Source of the DNA: Heliocybe sulcata
Taxonomy: Eukaryota > Basidiomycota > Agaricomycetes > Gloeophyllales > Gloeophyllaceae
Reading direction: 5' to 3'
Assembly: GCA_004369045.1 (NCBI GenBank)
Contig: ML213517.1
Location: forward strand, 6,757 to 70,756
Length of the DNA: 64,000 nucleotides
The stretch's first letter is position 1; each line of letters begins with the position of its first letter. Position numbers and translations under genes: made by a program. The notes beneath the pieces are model-generated. The model was not told the DNA's origin. It searched no databases and saw only the letters and a program-made list of their open reading frames with translations. Shown here in pieces: positions 1-11,651 of the stretch.

Positions 1-344
1 ACTACAACGGCACAGAAGGATGGATGGCTCCTGAGGTCGAAAAGGAGCTCCCGCACAGCCCGATCAAGGCCGACCGATGGTCGTGCGGGCATCTTATACT
101 TCACCTTCTTGATAGGCTCAATGGACATGACGAGACTTTGAGAGCGGCTGCAGAGCAGCTAAACGTGGATGCACCTCAGCTGCGGCCTTCTCTGCTCGAA
201 TGGCGCAGCTGGGTGACTTCACCGCCGAATGCAGTGCGGGCTGGCTTTCCAGTGGTCCCCCTGGTTCGGCCACGTCCAACAGAATCGGACGAAGATCATG
301 CAGAGGGACCGAACGCGAAAGTCAGGCGCACGGAGGACGCGTGA
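1..344 (+). CDS. Crinkler-type protein kinase, 3' end only (cut by window edge)
   Basis: The open frame enters from the left edge in frame with base 3 and stops at 342-344. It covers the activation-loop end and C-lobe of a protein kinase: TEGWMAPEV stands for the usual APE segment, and DRWSCG is the subdomain IX aspartate region. A proline-rich tail follows (VPLVRPRPT). The same segment appears on the minus strand near 26729-27012 with most residues identical, so this is the end of a paralog of the Crinkler-type gene described there. The two copies differ at their C-terminal ends. The N-terminal header and nuclease-like parts, if present, lie outside the window. Confidence 0.75.
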   Translation, partial: YNGTEGWMAPEVEKELPHSPIKADRWSCGHLILHLLDRLNGHDETLRAAAEQLNVDAPQLRPSLLEWRSWVTSPPNAVRAGFPVVPLVRPRPTESDEDHAEGPNAKVRRTEDA

Positions 345-560
345 TGTTCCTAGGCGCCCCGCTTAAGTCAATTGACCCTGTATCACTGAGCTCGGACATA
401 CTTATTGAACTAGTGTCGATGTATAATTTCTCTGCAATGTCAATGAAGGAGACCTTTAACGCTTCATGTTCAGACTACCATAGCTAGCTATTTGGAAGAT
501 TACATGCCACAGATAACCACGAGGCCGACCTTGTAGTCGGATAGGTGCTTGTCGACCAGC
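1..560 (+). repeat. Inverted segmental duplicate of 26395-27012
   Basis: Base 1 matches the reverse complement of base 27012. The similarity continues past the kinase stop into 3' flanking DNA (for example TAGCTATTTGGAAGATTACA and the following ACGAGGCCGAC block), to about base 560. Coding DNA is clearly more conserved than the flank, where indels are visible. The left limit is outside the window, so the true length is unknown. Confidence 0.8.
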
Positions 561-3500
561 TGTGCGCATTCGGGAAAGAGACCGGTGTGAGGGAGCCGAC
601 TATAGCGACGTGTCGGATTTGTAGAAGAGGACGGGAGCGCTGTCAGGCAGGCTCTGGGTTAGTTTTCGTATTATGAGGCATAATCGATAATCACGCACGT
701 CTCGCCAGCTTCGCATGTGCCTATATATTTCGAGATCGTATCAATCGAGGCAGGGACGAATGAAGACAAATCGGATGCACCGCATAAGCCACACACCTCA
801 CAAGCTTCATCTCCTCCCCCTCCATCGGTGCAAGCAGCTCCTTATGTTTTACACGCAAAATATATAGCAGATATAGCAGATAGCAATATGCAATGCAGGC
901 GAGTGATAAAAGCCGGTAGAGCAGACCAAGCCCTGTACAACGATTTTGAAAACCCACAACCTCTCCCTCTTGTTCGAAAGGATGGAAAGGGACTGTAACA
1001 TATGCTCTCTACCCAGTTCCAATGCGCCACACGCCGTCGACAGCACCATTATAGAGCACTGACCTCACCGGCGCAGAGGTCGCGATGGACATCCGGGAAC
1101 CTCGGACTTGCAGCTGCAGTCTCCTCGGCACCGTCTCAAGAGCCAGCGTGACGACCAGAGCTGCGCTACTGCCGAGGACTTGGGCCATAAGTCCCCGAGG
1201 AACGCAAGAGATGTCACGTATCGGAGAGTATCGTCGACTAGCGCACATATGAGCAGATGCGGGTAGAACTAAATTCCTTTCCAGCCCCGGTTGCAGAGCA
1301 GTATTGGCGAGAGCAAGCCCGACGAGGGTCGCAGTTGCGGATCATACGAGTACATCATCAGGCGCGTGCCGACGACCGCTAAGGGGAGAACAGGAGCCCT
1401 ATCAAAACGTGCGAGGCGATATCAACGGAAAAATTGCCGAAGGCTGCTCCTACAATAAACTCCGCAGACATCAGAGCAGCACTTATGTTACACAGGTGTA
1501 TAAGGAAGGAGAGCAGACAGCGAGAGAAGGTGGTGCGCAAACCAGCGCCGCAGCCCGAGTCAACCAAGTACGAGAGCCGAGTCCTGCAGGGAACGGGCAA
1601 GAGGGGACGCGGCCGCGCTGACGGGTAACGTCGCTCTCGCATGCCAATACTGGAACCGCGAGTCACCGGCCTGACCAAGTACGGGCCGCGAGCGGTACGA
1701 GGACAACCACTGAGGACGGTCGCGTCGAAACGCTCACTCTTTCCTTTCAAACGCGACATTCTAGCATGCCCGGGTGGAAATACGGCGTTCTCTCCCTGCT
1801 TCGTGACGTGGCTCAGTTACTCATCTCGCGGACTGGGCAGACGAACTCAACCCCGCCTGCTGGCACGCCACAACGTTCGCCGCCAGTAATCGCCTTGCCG
1901 CCCGCACGGCCAGTGTCTGGTCTGCCAGAGCTGCGTGGGGCCCGACAGTAGCAGCAACGTGATAGGAACAGAACCAGCACAGCCGAGTTAAAAACGGGAT
2001 ATCTTTCATAAGCTCTGGACGTATACACCTGGTGTTCTCTATGATCGGCGGGGAATAGGCAGTTCCAGCCAAGAGTCAGTGCCGTTCTGCTTGCACGAAG
2101 GAAAGAGTAGTGGGTTACAGTACATTCCGGGGATTTCTTGGGTAAGAGAGACGATGTAGGGTCAAGCCGTTGGCGTCCACAATCTTTGCACGGTCGTCAG
2201 TGCGAATACACCCCAAGTAGCTTGTCCCGTCGTCCTCGCACCATCGTCACATCAGACAAGACTGAAGCACACCACGCGCATTGCAGAGAGTAATAACGTC
2301 CAGGACATGGAAGGTTCTGCGAGGGATACAAAGGCGACAGAGTGGCAAGAGAAAGCAGGACGCCACACGGATACATGCAGAATCCCATTCGATCTTGCGC
2401 CCACCTGCGCTGATTAAATATCACCGGAGAGCCTTGGCGACCATCTCACCGCACAAACGGCCCAGCACCGTCCGCCTATATCTGGTCGTCCGAGTCACTC
2501 CAACACGCCCTTGCTACAGTCACGACATACTAACGAGATCAGCCCGCAGCCATGGCACATCATTGCTAACCACAGAGATGATCAGCGAGGGTGCGTCGGG
2601 CTTCCTGATGATCCTTGAGTGTAGAGGGCAACAGATATCAGGCGCGTCGGGTGGCGGGGAGATATCAGATGGGGGATAGATTAAGCGTCATGAGTGGTCT
2701 TGGACTGGGATCGGAACAGCGGGATACCCATGAGGAATGTTGGAATTTGCGGACTGCCCGCAGGCAAGGCGTCTCCGGCGGAAAACAAGCTTCACGACCC
2801 GCCGGAGAATGGCGGGAATTTCTGACGCGACGACGAAATATGGAGCAGCCTAAGAAGAGGAGAAGTGATATGCTGCCATGTCCAAGATCTGCTTCACCGA
2901 AGAGATCGACAGTGGAACGTGTCTACAGTAGATGACAGGTTCCTGCTGTCAGACAAGTAGGCCGCAATTGGCGCACCGTGCGCAGACACTGGGGACGTAG
3001 GGGCCCAAGGAGCTTGCTATTTGCCAAGTACGAAACCGTGCCCGCCTGAGGAACGACAGAAGCGCTTCGAGTGGGATCGTCCAGTGTGAGAATAGCGTCT
3101 CGAGGAAGGTGACGAGCAGGCCGACGGTGAGTTGAATCCGCTTTTCCCTTCGTTAAGCTACTGGTCGTCCACCAGAATAGCGCAGCACAACAATCGGTGT
3201 TTACGGAGCGCCCGATCAGGGGTAGAGCGGCGTCTAAGCAGGGCAATCCGTGAAGGTTATCAGGAGTTCCGCTTCTCGAGTCTGAAGCTAACAGGCTTCG
3301 GTGAAATGGAGACCACTGTCACCAAGGCGGCCGGGGCGAGACGAATGCGTTTCAGTGAGTGCCTCCGAGTCGAAGCAAGTAAGGGCGAATAGTAGGTGTA
3401 GGAACCCCAGAATGGCTAGTAAGGAGATGCCATTTTCGGGACAAGGAAGCGGAGAGGCGCGAAGACAAGTTGGAATTGCAATCCTACCGGAGACGTCAGA

Positions 3501-4464
3501 CTGTTTCGGGTCCAGAAGATGCTGCAGGAAGGCGTCCGCCGCTGAACGTCAGGAGAGTGTTACGGCCTTTATCTGCGGTAGACCCATGAAACTTGTGGGT
3601 GGCCGGAGCATAATTCCCAGACAATGGAGGGGGTCCCTGAGTTACGTGAAGAGACATTGCAGCTACGGCGGCGCGGGAGGCATGCAGGTCGGGGAGGTCC
3701 GAGGCTTTGCATAATTGGAACAAGGGCGGCCGGCGGCATTAGAGCAGATTCCAGCGCGTCTAGACATGCTATACTTGCAAGAATGCGGTGCCCGAGATGA
3801 TTAAGAAGGCAGTGCGAGGGCGACGATTGACAACGGGTATTCTACAAGGTGGCAGCTACAAGGTGGCAGAGTCGATGCCACTGAAATCTGAGTCTGTTGA
3901 TATCTCGGAAGCATTTCGTCCACGTCGACCTTCCGCCGCAGTATTCCATTACGATTTGTTGACGGAGCGTGTACCCGGGACCAAGGACGTTCTGATAGAC
4001 TGCGCGTGGCCTTGGAATGATGAGAGACTCTTCATGGATGAGATCCCCTCCACGTGTAACGTATCGGGGAGAACTACAAGGTTGCTGCCTAATCCGTGCA
4101 CAAGCTAACGGTCCGAATTGGGCGACGAAGGGATAGAAGCCTCTGAGACCTCGAGTACCCATTCTATGTGATCCCACTCTTCAGCCCATTCTTTGGTATG
4201 AGCAGACAGCGAGCAACAGAGATGAGACGCAGGAGATGGTGATGGTCAGAGGACAAGTGGCGGGGACGTCGCGCGGCAACGAGCAGAACTGATGCAGCAG
4301 ATTGGTTCTCGGGGTCCCCTACCAAATGGACGGTACCTCATCGTTATCCTGGGATGAGAGGCGTTAGCTCGAATATAAAGTGCACGCCTTATTGTCCTTA
4401 TTGTCTCCCGCTGCCTTCTCTCTTATTGTCCTCTCTCCGCCCGCTGCCACAGAACTTCACTATT
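561..4464. other. Gene-poor stretch, nothing recognised
   Basis: About 3.9 kb between the kinase fragment and the HMG gene. Only short open frames occur, on both strands, without recognisable motifs or a consistent exon pattern. A 15-bp direct repeat (CTACAAGGTGGCAG twice) lies at about 3842-3870. The last 100 bases presumably hold the HMG gene promoter. Confidence 0.6.
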
Positions 4465-6410
4465 ATGCCGCCTACACGGTTATACAGCACTCAACGCCGC
4501 AGGTCGTCGATAGCCAATGGTATGTCGCCCCAATTCTGTATGAAGATCGCTCACCGATCGCGACTCCATTGCCAGGCCTGATCCATGTCAAGGCTGGCTC
4601 GTACGGTGTCCGCTCACCATCACCCGTATCGATTAACATCTCTGGCAAGCCGTTGCAGTTCGCGCCCAATGTCACTCCGGGCACCTACCTTTCGCCGCCC
4701 TCGCCAACGCCCGAATCAGACTCTTTAGAGTCCAGATCGCCCGTGCCACAACTCTTCCCACCTGCCCAGTTGCCAGATGCTGAAGCATCGCGACCCCGTA
4801 GACGCCAACCGCCTGGCAAGAGACTCTCGCAGGGCTACGTACCGCGGCCGCCAAACGCCTTCATGCTCTTCAGAGCCGAGTTTGTAAAGCAGAAGCACGT
4901 CCCGGGCTCTATCGAGACGAGCCACGGTTCATTATCAAAAATCATCGGTGCGTTGTCTGTGCCACAATAGTGGACCCCGGGTATTCCCGAAACTCCTTGC
5001 TAACGCGTCTGTGGCTGCAGGCAACTGCTGGCGCGCCTTGCCTCTGGAGGAAAAGGCGGTATGGGAAAAGGCGGCAAAAGAAGCAAAGCTCGAGCACAAG
5101 AAAAAGCACCCCGACTACCGCTTCCGCCCCGTGCACAACAAACACAAGAAGCGCGGCGCCGACGCGAAGAAGCAGAAGACGACCGCAGACGAGGAGCGCC
5201 GCTGCGAGGAGGTCGCGCAGCTCCTGCTCGAGGGCAAGAAGGGCGACGAGCTCGCGCAGGCTGTCCGCGAACTCGACATGCGCGCCGAAAGCGCGACCCC
5301 GCAGGACCGCCGCCCGTCCGTCTGGGACCCGCACTTCACGCATCCGTACCTCAACCTCCCTCGCCGCCCGTCCTCCGTCCCGCCGCCCACCTCCATCGCG
5401 CTGCAGCCCGCGCCCTTTCTCACGCTCTCGCGCCCGCGCACCCCGGTCGCCGCCATCGCGCGCTCGCAGAGGCCCGCGCCGGGCGCCTTTGACATGGACG
5501 CCTTCGCCGCGGGGTCGTACCTCCATGCGCGCCGCGCGTCGACGGCGCAGCCGCGGCTTATGGAGATGGATGGAGACGCTGTGTTGGGTCTGCCGTGGCC
5601 CAGCCACCCGGGCGACTATAGTAATCGATACCAGGAGATGATGCAGCACCAGCCAGAGTTCTTGCAGGGGTATGAGTGGCAGCAGGAGGCGGCCCCTGCG
5701 TTCCATGATTGGATGGGCGAGGCGCAGTTCGATAGAGAGCCGAGTCCCGTGCCGGATGTGGACGCTAGTCTGTTTGAGAAGTCTTTCCTGGAGCAGAGCT
5801 TCGCGGCGACGAATACGAATCAAGCGAATAACATCGTAAGTACCTTATTGCAAGCAATGCAGGCAGTTTCTGACCGCTCTTCCAGAACCTAGCAAGTCTA
5901 TACACGAGTCTACCGCCTGATGCTACCCTCCCGCCTGAGCTCGATTCCGCCACGAGTACCCAGTCCTACCAACAATTCCCCACCTCTCCCTGGGGATACC
6001 CACAAGACCAGTCCCTCCCCTCCTCCCAATACTCCGGCTCCCCCGCGCCAAGTTCCACAACAGACTCGATGGCCGAACAAAGCTGGACGAGCCAGACCCC
6101 GCCCGACTCCGACATGCCAGTCCCAGTGCACGCGCCGCAGCCGCAACACGCCTGGGCCCTCGGGCTCGACCTGCCCCAGGAGCAACAACTTCTCCAGCAG
6201 CAAGTGGACTACCCCTCGCCCATCGACATGCACGCCACGTACGAAATGCCGCAGCACGAGTACTCCTACCCGCCAAAGCCCGAGTCAGCTTCCGTGCCGA
6301 CGAGCCCGGGGCTCCAGTACGCCATGTACGACCCCACCGCATACGCCCCCGTCGCCTCTGCTCCAATGGACTACGCATACCGCGAAATGATCCCAGAGAA
6401 CGTATATTAA
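4465..6410 (+). CDS. HMG-box transcription factor (Rox1/Pcc1-like)
   Basis: Four exons: 4465-4519, 4576-4947, 5021-5835 and 5886-6410. They sum in frame to 588 residues and the introns are GT-AG. The start was chosen because ATG 4465 opens a short first exon (MPPTRLYSTQRRRSSIA) ending at a GTATGT donor; the main frame has no ATG upstream of the HMG box. The HMG box lies at about residues 105-180, split by intron 2. It reads RPPNAFMLF, then GNCWRALP, then EKAVWEKAAKEAKLEHKKK, ending HPDYRF. A basic stretch (HNKHKKRG) follows and may serve as a nuclear signal. The rest is rich in Pro, Ser, Gln and Tyr and looks like a disordered activation region. Proteins of this class bind bent AT-rich DNA and include sexual-development regulators, but the target genes cannot be told from this sequence. 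Confidence 0.9.
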
Positions 6411-6978
6411 CGTGATGAAGCCACTTCCTATCTCCTCGTCGTTACCCCATCTTTAATTTCTTGCATGTATGGTCGTGGCGTCCTTGCTTTCGTGGCCCAC
6501 TTTATTGGATTTTGGATCGGAATGGATACTGATCGGGCTTATTCTTGTTTTAAAGATACGAATTATCTATTGTAGTCGTTTGTGCGCCCGACGACGCCGC
6601 TGTAGCCATTATCAATGTTTTGATATATCTGTATTTCTAGCGTACACCAATAGATTTGCTTTCGTCAGTTAGGGTGTGCGGAAGACCGCTTTCAACTCAT
6701 AGAAGCCTTTGTTGTCTTGGACATCCTGCAGGAAGAGTCACGTAGCCCAAGAAAACACTAGCGTGCCACACCTTCCAGTCACGTGTCCATCGGATGGCTT
6801 CGACTAGAGACGCACGCCGAGAGTACGCCGAGAGCAGACACGGCTCCCGTGCTTGCCAATTCCTATCTTGTCACTGAGCACAACGTCCGGGAGTCCTGGT
6901 GCCTAATTTAATAGACACAGAAAGTCCCGTCCTGGGACAATCGAATAATCTATGTGCCATTACGCAGAGTCCGCACGA
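6411..6978. other. Convergent intergenic region
   Basis: Holds the 3' ends of the HMG gene (+) and the dehydrogenase gene (-). Short AT-rich stretches (TTTAATTTC, TTGTTTTAAAG) could be 3'-end signals. No gene is seen. Confidence 0.5.
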
Positions 6979-9900
6979 TCACTCAAACGCGGACTTCACT
7001 ACCAACTCCTGCTGTGTGCGATACACCTTTCCAACACCTGGCGCAGGTACTGCATCCTCCTTCCTGCCCTTAAACACCAATTCCCCGTCGTGCCCAATGG
7101 ACCGGAGCACATGGCTGATACGACCCGCTACATGCATATACGCTCCCTGGTTCCGCGGCTCCTCTTGCACCCACATGAATTCCTTCGCACTGGGATAGGA
7201 ACCGAGGATGCGGCGCAGATCGGCGAAGGGGAAAGGACAGAGCTCTTCGATGCGGATCAGGGCGGTCTTGCCCAGGTTTTCCTGTCGCGACTTGGCGAGC
7301 TCGTAGTAAAGCTTGCCGGATAGAACGACAACTCGTTCGACGTTCGCCTTACCCAATTCAGGGAAGGGATCATCCAGCACGGGCTGGAACATCGTCCCAG
7401 AAGCTAGATCTGCGAGAGCAGAAGTGGCCGCCTGCGAAAAATGGTGATGAGTGTGGTTGCTCAGACCTGTCTCGACTACCGAATGATACGCACGGGAAGG
7501 CGCAACAGTCCTTTGGGAGCAGCCACGATCAAGGGCTTCCTGAAGTTTCTCTTCATCTGCCTCCGAAGAAGGTGGAAGTACTGTGCTGGAGTCGTCGGGA
7601 ACACCACGCTCATGTTGACGTTCGCTTCATGTGCGTCGTCAAATCGGTCATTCGTGAGCTACAAGAAGCAGGTGTTAGAGCGCAACGGGATGGAGGGAGG
7701 GGAAACGGATACTCGCCTGAAGGAATCGTTCGATCCGAGAGGAAGAGTGCTCAGGGCCTGCTCCATCCAGACCGTGAGGAAGAAGCAGGACAAGGCCGCT
7801 CTGTTTGAGCCACTTGGCTACAGTATAGATTTGTCATCAGTAAGATAGGTTGAACAAGTCTCGCTTACTCTCGGCAGATGAAACGAACGTGTCAATGATG
7901 ATCTATCCTCATGAAATGAAACCTTGAGCAAGAGTAAATGTGCGGCTCGCGTACCTGGGCGCCGTTGAAGAAATCCCCGAACTGAAAAATAGTCAGCCAG
8001 ATCCGAGAGTGACCCTGGGAACAGACAAACCTGCGCTTCCCATACGGGGAGCAGATGGGGCCGTTCCCAACTCACGCCATACTCGAACTATTGGGATGAT
8101 ATCCCCGTCAGAGGATAAAAGATACATAATTGTAAAGTTACTGACACCGAGGACCGCAAACTCGCTCAGAGAACCTAAAGAACAAACGAATGAGTATATG
8201 AGCTAGAAATGGAACTGGAATGAGGAATGTTATGCACTGTTTGCAAGTTCAAGTTTGCCTTCCGAGTCCAGCACCCGATTAAGAGGGATGACAACTTTCT
8301 CGGTCTCTTGGTCCACGAGCATGGCATGCCTGATACGAATTTTCAGTACGCTGCATTGATCAGAATATGTATAGATGAGCAGACTCACCGATGACTGAAA
8401 GTGCCTGCATAGCATCATTATAAACCCCTATCGCTATCGGAGTAACTGAAGAGAATGCGTTACCTCTACCAACGTCCTGCCCAGAAATCCGGACGTCACA
8501 TCCCTCCCGCATCAAAGAGCCAAAGGCCATCGCCTAAAGGAAAGCAAACAAAAGTTGTGAAATGGCTAGACGTCTCCGCCGCCGTTCATGCCCTTACCTC
8601 GGCAGTAGCCCAATCCAGACCACTACCCCCTTCCACACTCTGCAGACGATGCTTTACGTGTCTCTGCAGCCGGGGATGGATTTTCTGACCGATACTAAAG
8701 TCAGAAGTCCAGCGAAAAATAGCACGCTGGTCCGGTTGACTCACAAATCCATCTGGGACAGCAACGCTTGCCCTTGCTATGCCCTTCAACACCTCCCCGT
8801 CTAGCCCTGTGTCAGGATCCCGGTCGGCTGCGGGGTCAGCAGGCCAAACGATGCCCTTCCAATGACCCTGCCCTAGCTTGACCTTGGGAACATACTCATC
8901 TACCTTCGACAACTGCTTATCCAGATGGGCCTTGTAGGAGCTGCGCAGTGCCGTTGCGTCCTCCCTCGAGATAACGCCTTCATCCTGCAAAATATGAGAG
9001 AAGAAGATGAGAAGTCACTGAAGGTGGACCTACAATGAGCCTATCTTCGTACAGCTGAGGGACGGACTTGCGTGACCGGATCTGTCCGTACATCAGGGGT
9101 TGAGTGAATGCTGGCTCATCCAGTTCGTTGTGACCCCTAATGAATGTGGATATATACGAGTCGACACTAAGCTAAGGCGCTCAAGGGACTACTTACCAGC
9201 GACGGTAGACAATAAGGTCGATGATGACGTCCTGTTTTATTCAGAGATGTAGGCAAATGTCAGCCCTACAGAGAGAAGGCACACCTTGCGGAAGTAGTTG
9301 CGATATTTAAAGGCTGTATCGACTGCCCTGGCAACATCTGGATGAGGTCAATTGAAAATATGAACAGCTACGGGAAAAAAGGCTTCTAACCTTCGGGGTA
9401 GTCACCGTTCACGTGCAGGACCGGAGCATGAATCATCTTCCCGATATCCGAACAGTACAGGGAAGATCTTGCCTCTGACGCGGGGGTTGTATAACCAATG
9501 CTGCGCAAAAAAAGGCATGGCATTGAAGCACACCGGAAGAAAAAGACCAATCGCTTACTTATTGCTGGAGAAAGATTCATTCGTCCATGATCAGTCAAAA
9601 TCGAGCATGACCTAGAAGATAACTATACGTACTTAACCACAATATGCACGCTTCCGCCGCTGGTGAAGTGTGGCAGATTGCCTTTGATAGTGTCTCAGCC
9701 TTCTCTCCTAGCCTGAGAACCTTCTCGATACGTACTCAGTCCAAGTGTTTCCATGACCACGCCCTGACCAGTAAAACTGGCGTCCCCATGCAGCTGCACG
9801 CACATTACTCTGTCACCGAGCATGCAGTCCTCCGGAGACGTCTTAAGGAGGGAGTATTGCTTTGCGCGTGTCTTTCCCAGAGCAACCGGACTGACAGCCT

Positions 9901-11067
9901 CTGCAGAGGTCATCAGTGTCCGCACGGAAGATTGTATACTGATGGGGGCGTACCAAGATGAGAGGGGTTCGGGAGGAGAGAAACCTTGATCGGGTGGTTC
10001 GAACCGTCATACTGAAGCTCGGGCGACGAGACTGGATCAACAGTCAGTCCATTGGCAAAAGAGCCATGAAATTACTATACCAAGGTGGCTTATGACGTCT
10101 CCTGAGACGTTGTAACTTTCCGGAAATTCATTGCCGCCCTTAACCTTGTGAAAGAGGGCCGTAGGAGGGTACTCGAGTATGTCCGTAAGCAAATTCAGTC
10201 TTCCTCGGTGAGGCATTGCCAGCACAATGTGATGAATACCAGCTGGTCAATCGTAACTTGTTGAGTAGGTTCCCTGAGGCCTTTGTGAACGTTCTCACCA
10301 TGGGACGATATCCGAAACAGGTTATCGAGGGCAGGCAGCATCGACTCCCCTCCTTCCAGGCCATATCGCTTCAAATTGGGGAACTTCATTTGCAAGAATT
10401 GATCGAACGTTTCGCTTCGGGCCAGGATAGCATGTATGCGCTTCCTCTGATCAGCAGGAGCTGAGCTAGTCAAGTCTTGCGATTCTAGTAAGTGCGAGAA
10501 CCATAACCTCTCCGTCTTGCTCGGAGAGTGCATATACTCGTATGCAATCCGCCCGACATACACAGCGCGGAGGTAACGGACAATATCGCGCAGCTTCCAG
10601 CGCTCTTCCTTGTCGGACTGCTCAGCAGCAGGTGATGTCCATATTATACCATTGACGTTATATTCCTTGTCCTCGTCGACCAGACCGTACCGAGTCGGGT
10701 TGAGGGCTGCAACCTCCTCTCGCTGCATTAAGTCTAAGGGGTCGACGCGGGCAGCGCGGTGCCCATGCATACGCATTGAATCCACATATCGTAGAAGAGG
10801 TGCATTCTCCGTTCTGTTCTGCAGTTGAGCAGTAGTGTCTACAGCACCCGCGAAGAGTTAATTATAAGGAGATGCCCCGTCCGCTGCTTCCCCAGCGCAA
10901 CCCTCATGGCATGAAAACTCACAGTCGGGCACGACCACTTCTCTCGCTGTCCTATACCCGAATGACCCATCCTGGTGAAACTGACGTGTCGAGACGTAGC
11001 GGCCTATGCACCTCGGTACTGCGACCGCTGTCCGAACTATGAAACCTGATTTCACCAGGGCGCGCAT
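6979..11067 (-). CDS. 2-oxoacid dehydrogenase E1, DHTKD1-like (probable 2-oxoadipate dehydrogenase)
   Basis: I resolve 23 exons, in gene order: 11067-10923, 10838-10299, 10242-10081, 10031-9954, 9900-9736, 9681-9633, 9564-9559, 9500-9391, 9337-9285, 9231-9197, 9136-9034, 8984-8745, 8684-8598, 8533-8464, 8404-8389, 8329-8238, 8174-8146, 8087-8031, 7981-7955, 7902-7869, 7817-7717, 7658-7494, 7431-6979. They sum in frame to 938 residues. Family signs in order are [43 protein letters not shown] (thiamine diphosphate site), [51 protein letters not shown], and [10 protein letters not shown] near the end. The N-terminus goes almost directly from a probable mitochondrial presequence to the GYR motif. 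It lacks the extra N-terminal segment of classical OGDH, which together with the length favours DHTKD1. Exon 7 is 6 nt, and the intron at 7659-7716 is GC-AG. It is divergent from inositol oxygenase. A classical OGDH paralog cannot be fully excluded. Confidence 0.9.
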
Positions 11068-11651
11068 CTTCAGAACATTTCAGTCGGGATAACAAAGCGC
11101 AGCTAGGACTGACAACCAGCAGAGGAAGTAGTCAGACTCAGGAGAACGATGCACGCTTGTGTACATAATAATCAATTGAATCTGGGTGCGTGACCCGACG
11201 AATGAGTGCCACGGTACTAAGTACTAGTACCGGTGAGTGGCCACGATCCATTGTGGCCGGTGGCACTGCTGCCGCTGAATTTTATTGTTACCGCCTGCGA
11301 CGATTCGGACGTGTTGGAGGGTGTTGGAGACTATCCAACAGTTGCCAGCGTTTCAGTCATGCGAGCGGAGCCATTTAATATCCATCAGGGAACCGGCACA
11401 CTAGGCATGCGAAGGCGCTGACGATAAAGGTAACTGCGTATGAAATCATAGCTGTTTGCAGTGGCAGTCACTTGGACAGTTTTCTCTTACTACACGACTT
11501 CCACCGTAGGCCGTGTAAAGTCTCACAGGACCTTGACAGAACCACAGCAAGAGTATAAGTATACGGTGCGTTACCATTCTCACTCCTCCTCCGACCTCTC
11601 ACTTAACCCCCCTCTAGACTTTCCAATTCCATTCTTTCTTCGTTGCCTGTC
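11068..11651. promoter_or_regulatory. Shared divergent promoter region (DHTKD1-like / MIOX)
   Basis: 584 bp between the two start codons, which face away from each other. A TATA-like GAGTATAAGTATACGG lies near 11549-11565, followed by a CT-rich tract (about 11576-11640) typical of fungal transcription starts just before the MIOX ATG. A second look-alike set, TACTAAGTACTAGTACC, lies at about 11214-11230. The assignment is positional only. Confidence 0.45.

Noticed and set aside
4380-4464. HMG gene starting at 4380 with MHALLSLLSP as a hydrophobic leader
   Set aside because: Codon 4380 is GTG, not ATG. The frame upstream of 4576 is explained by an intron (4520-4575) joined to a proper ATG exon at 4465.
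561-4464. Hidden transposon or virus-like element in the gene-poor stretch
   Set aside because: No terminal repeats, transposase, integrase or reverse transcriptase motifs could be read in any frame.
7711-7716. Broken DHTKD1-like gene because of a missing GT donor
   Set aside because: A GC-AG intron gives an exact in-frame join (RFLQ to LTNDRF), and all 23 exons sum to an open 938-residue frame.
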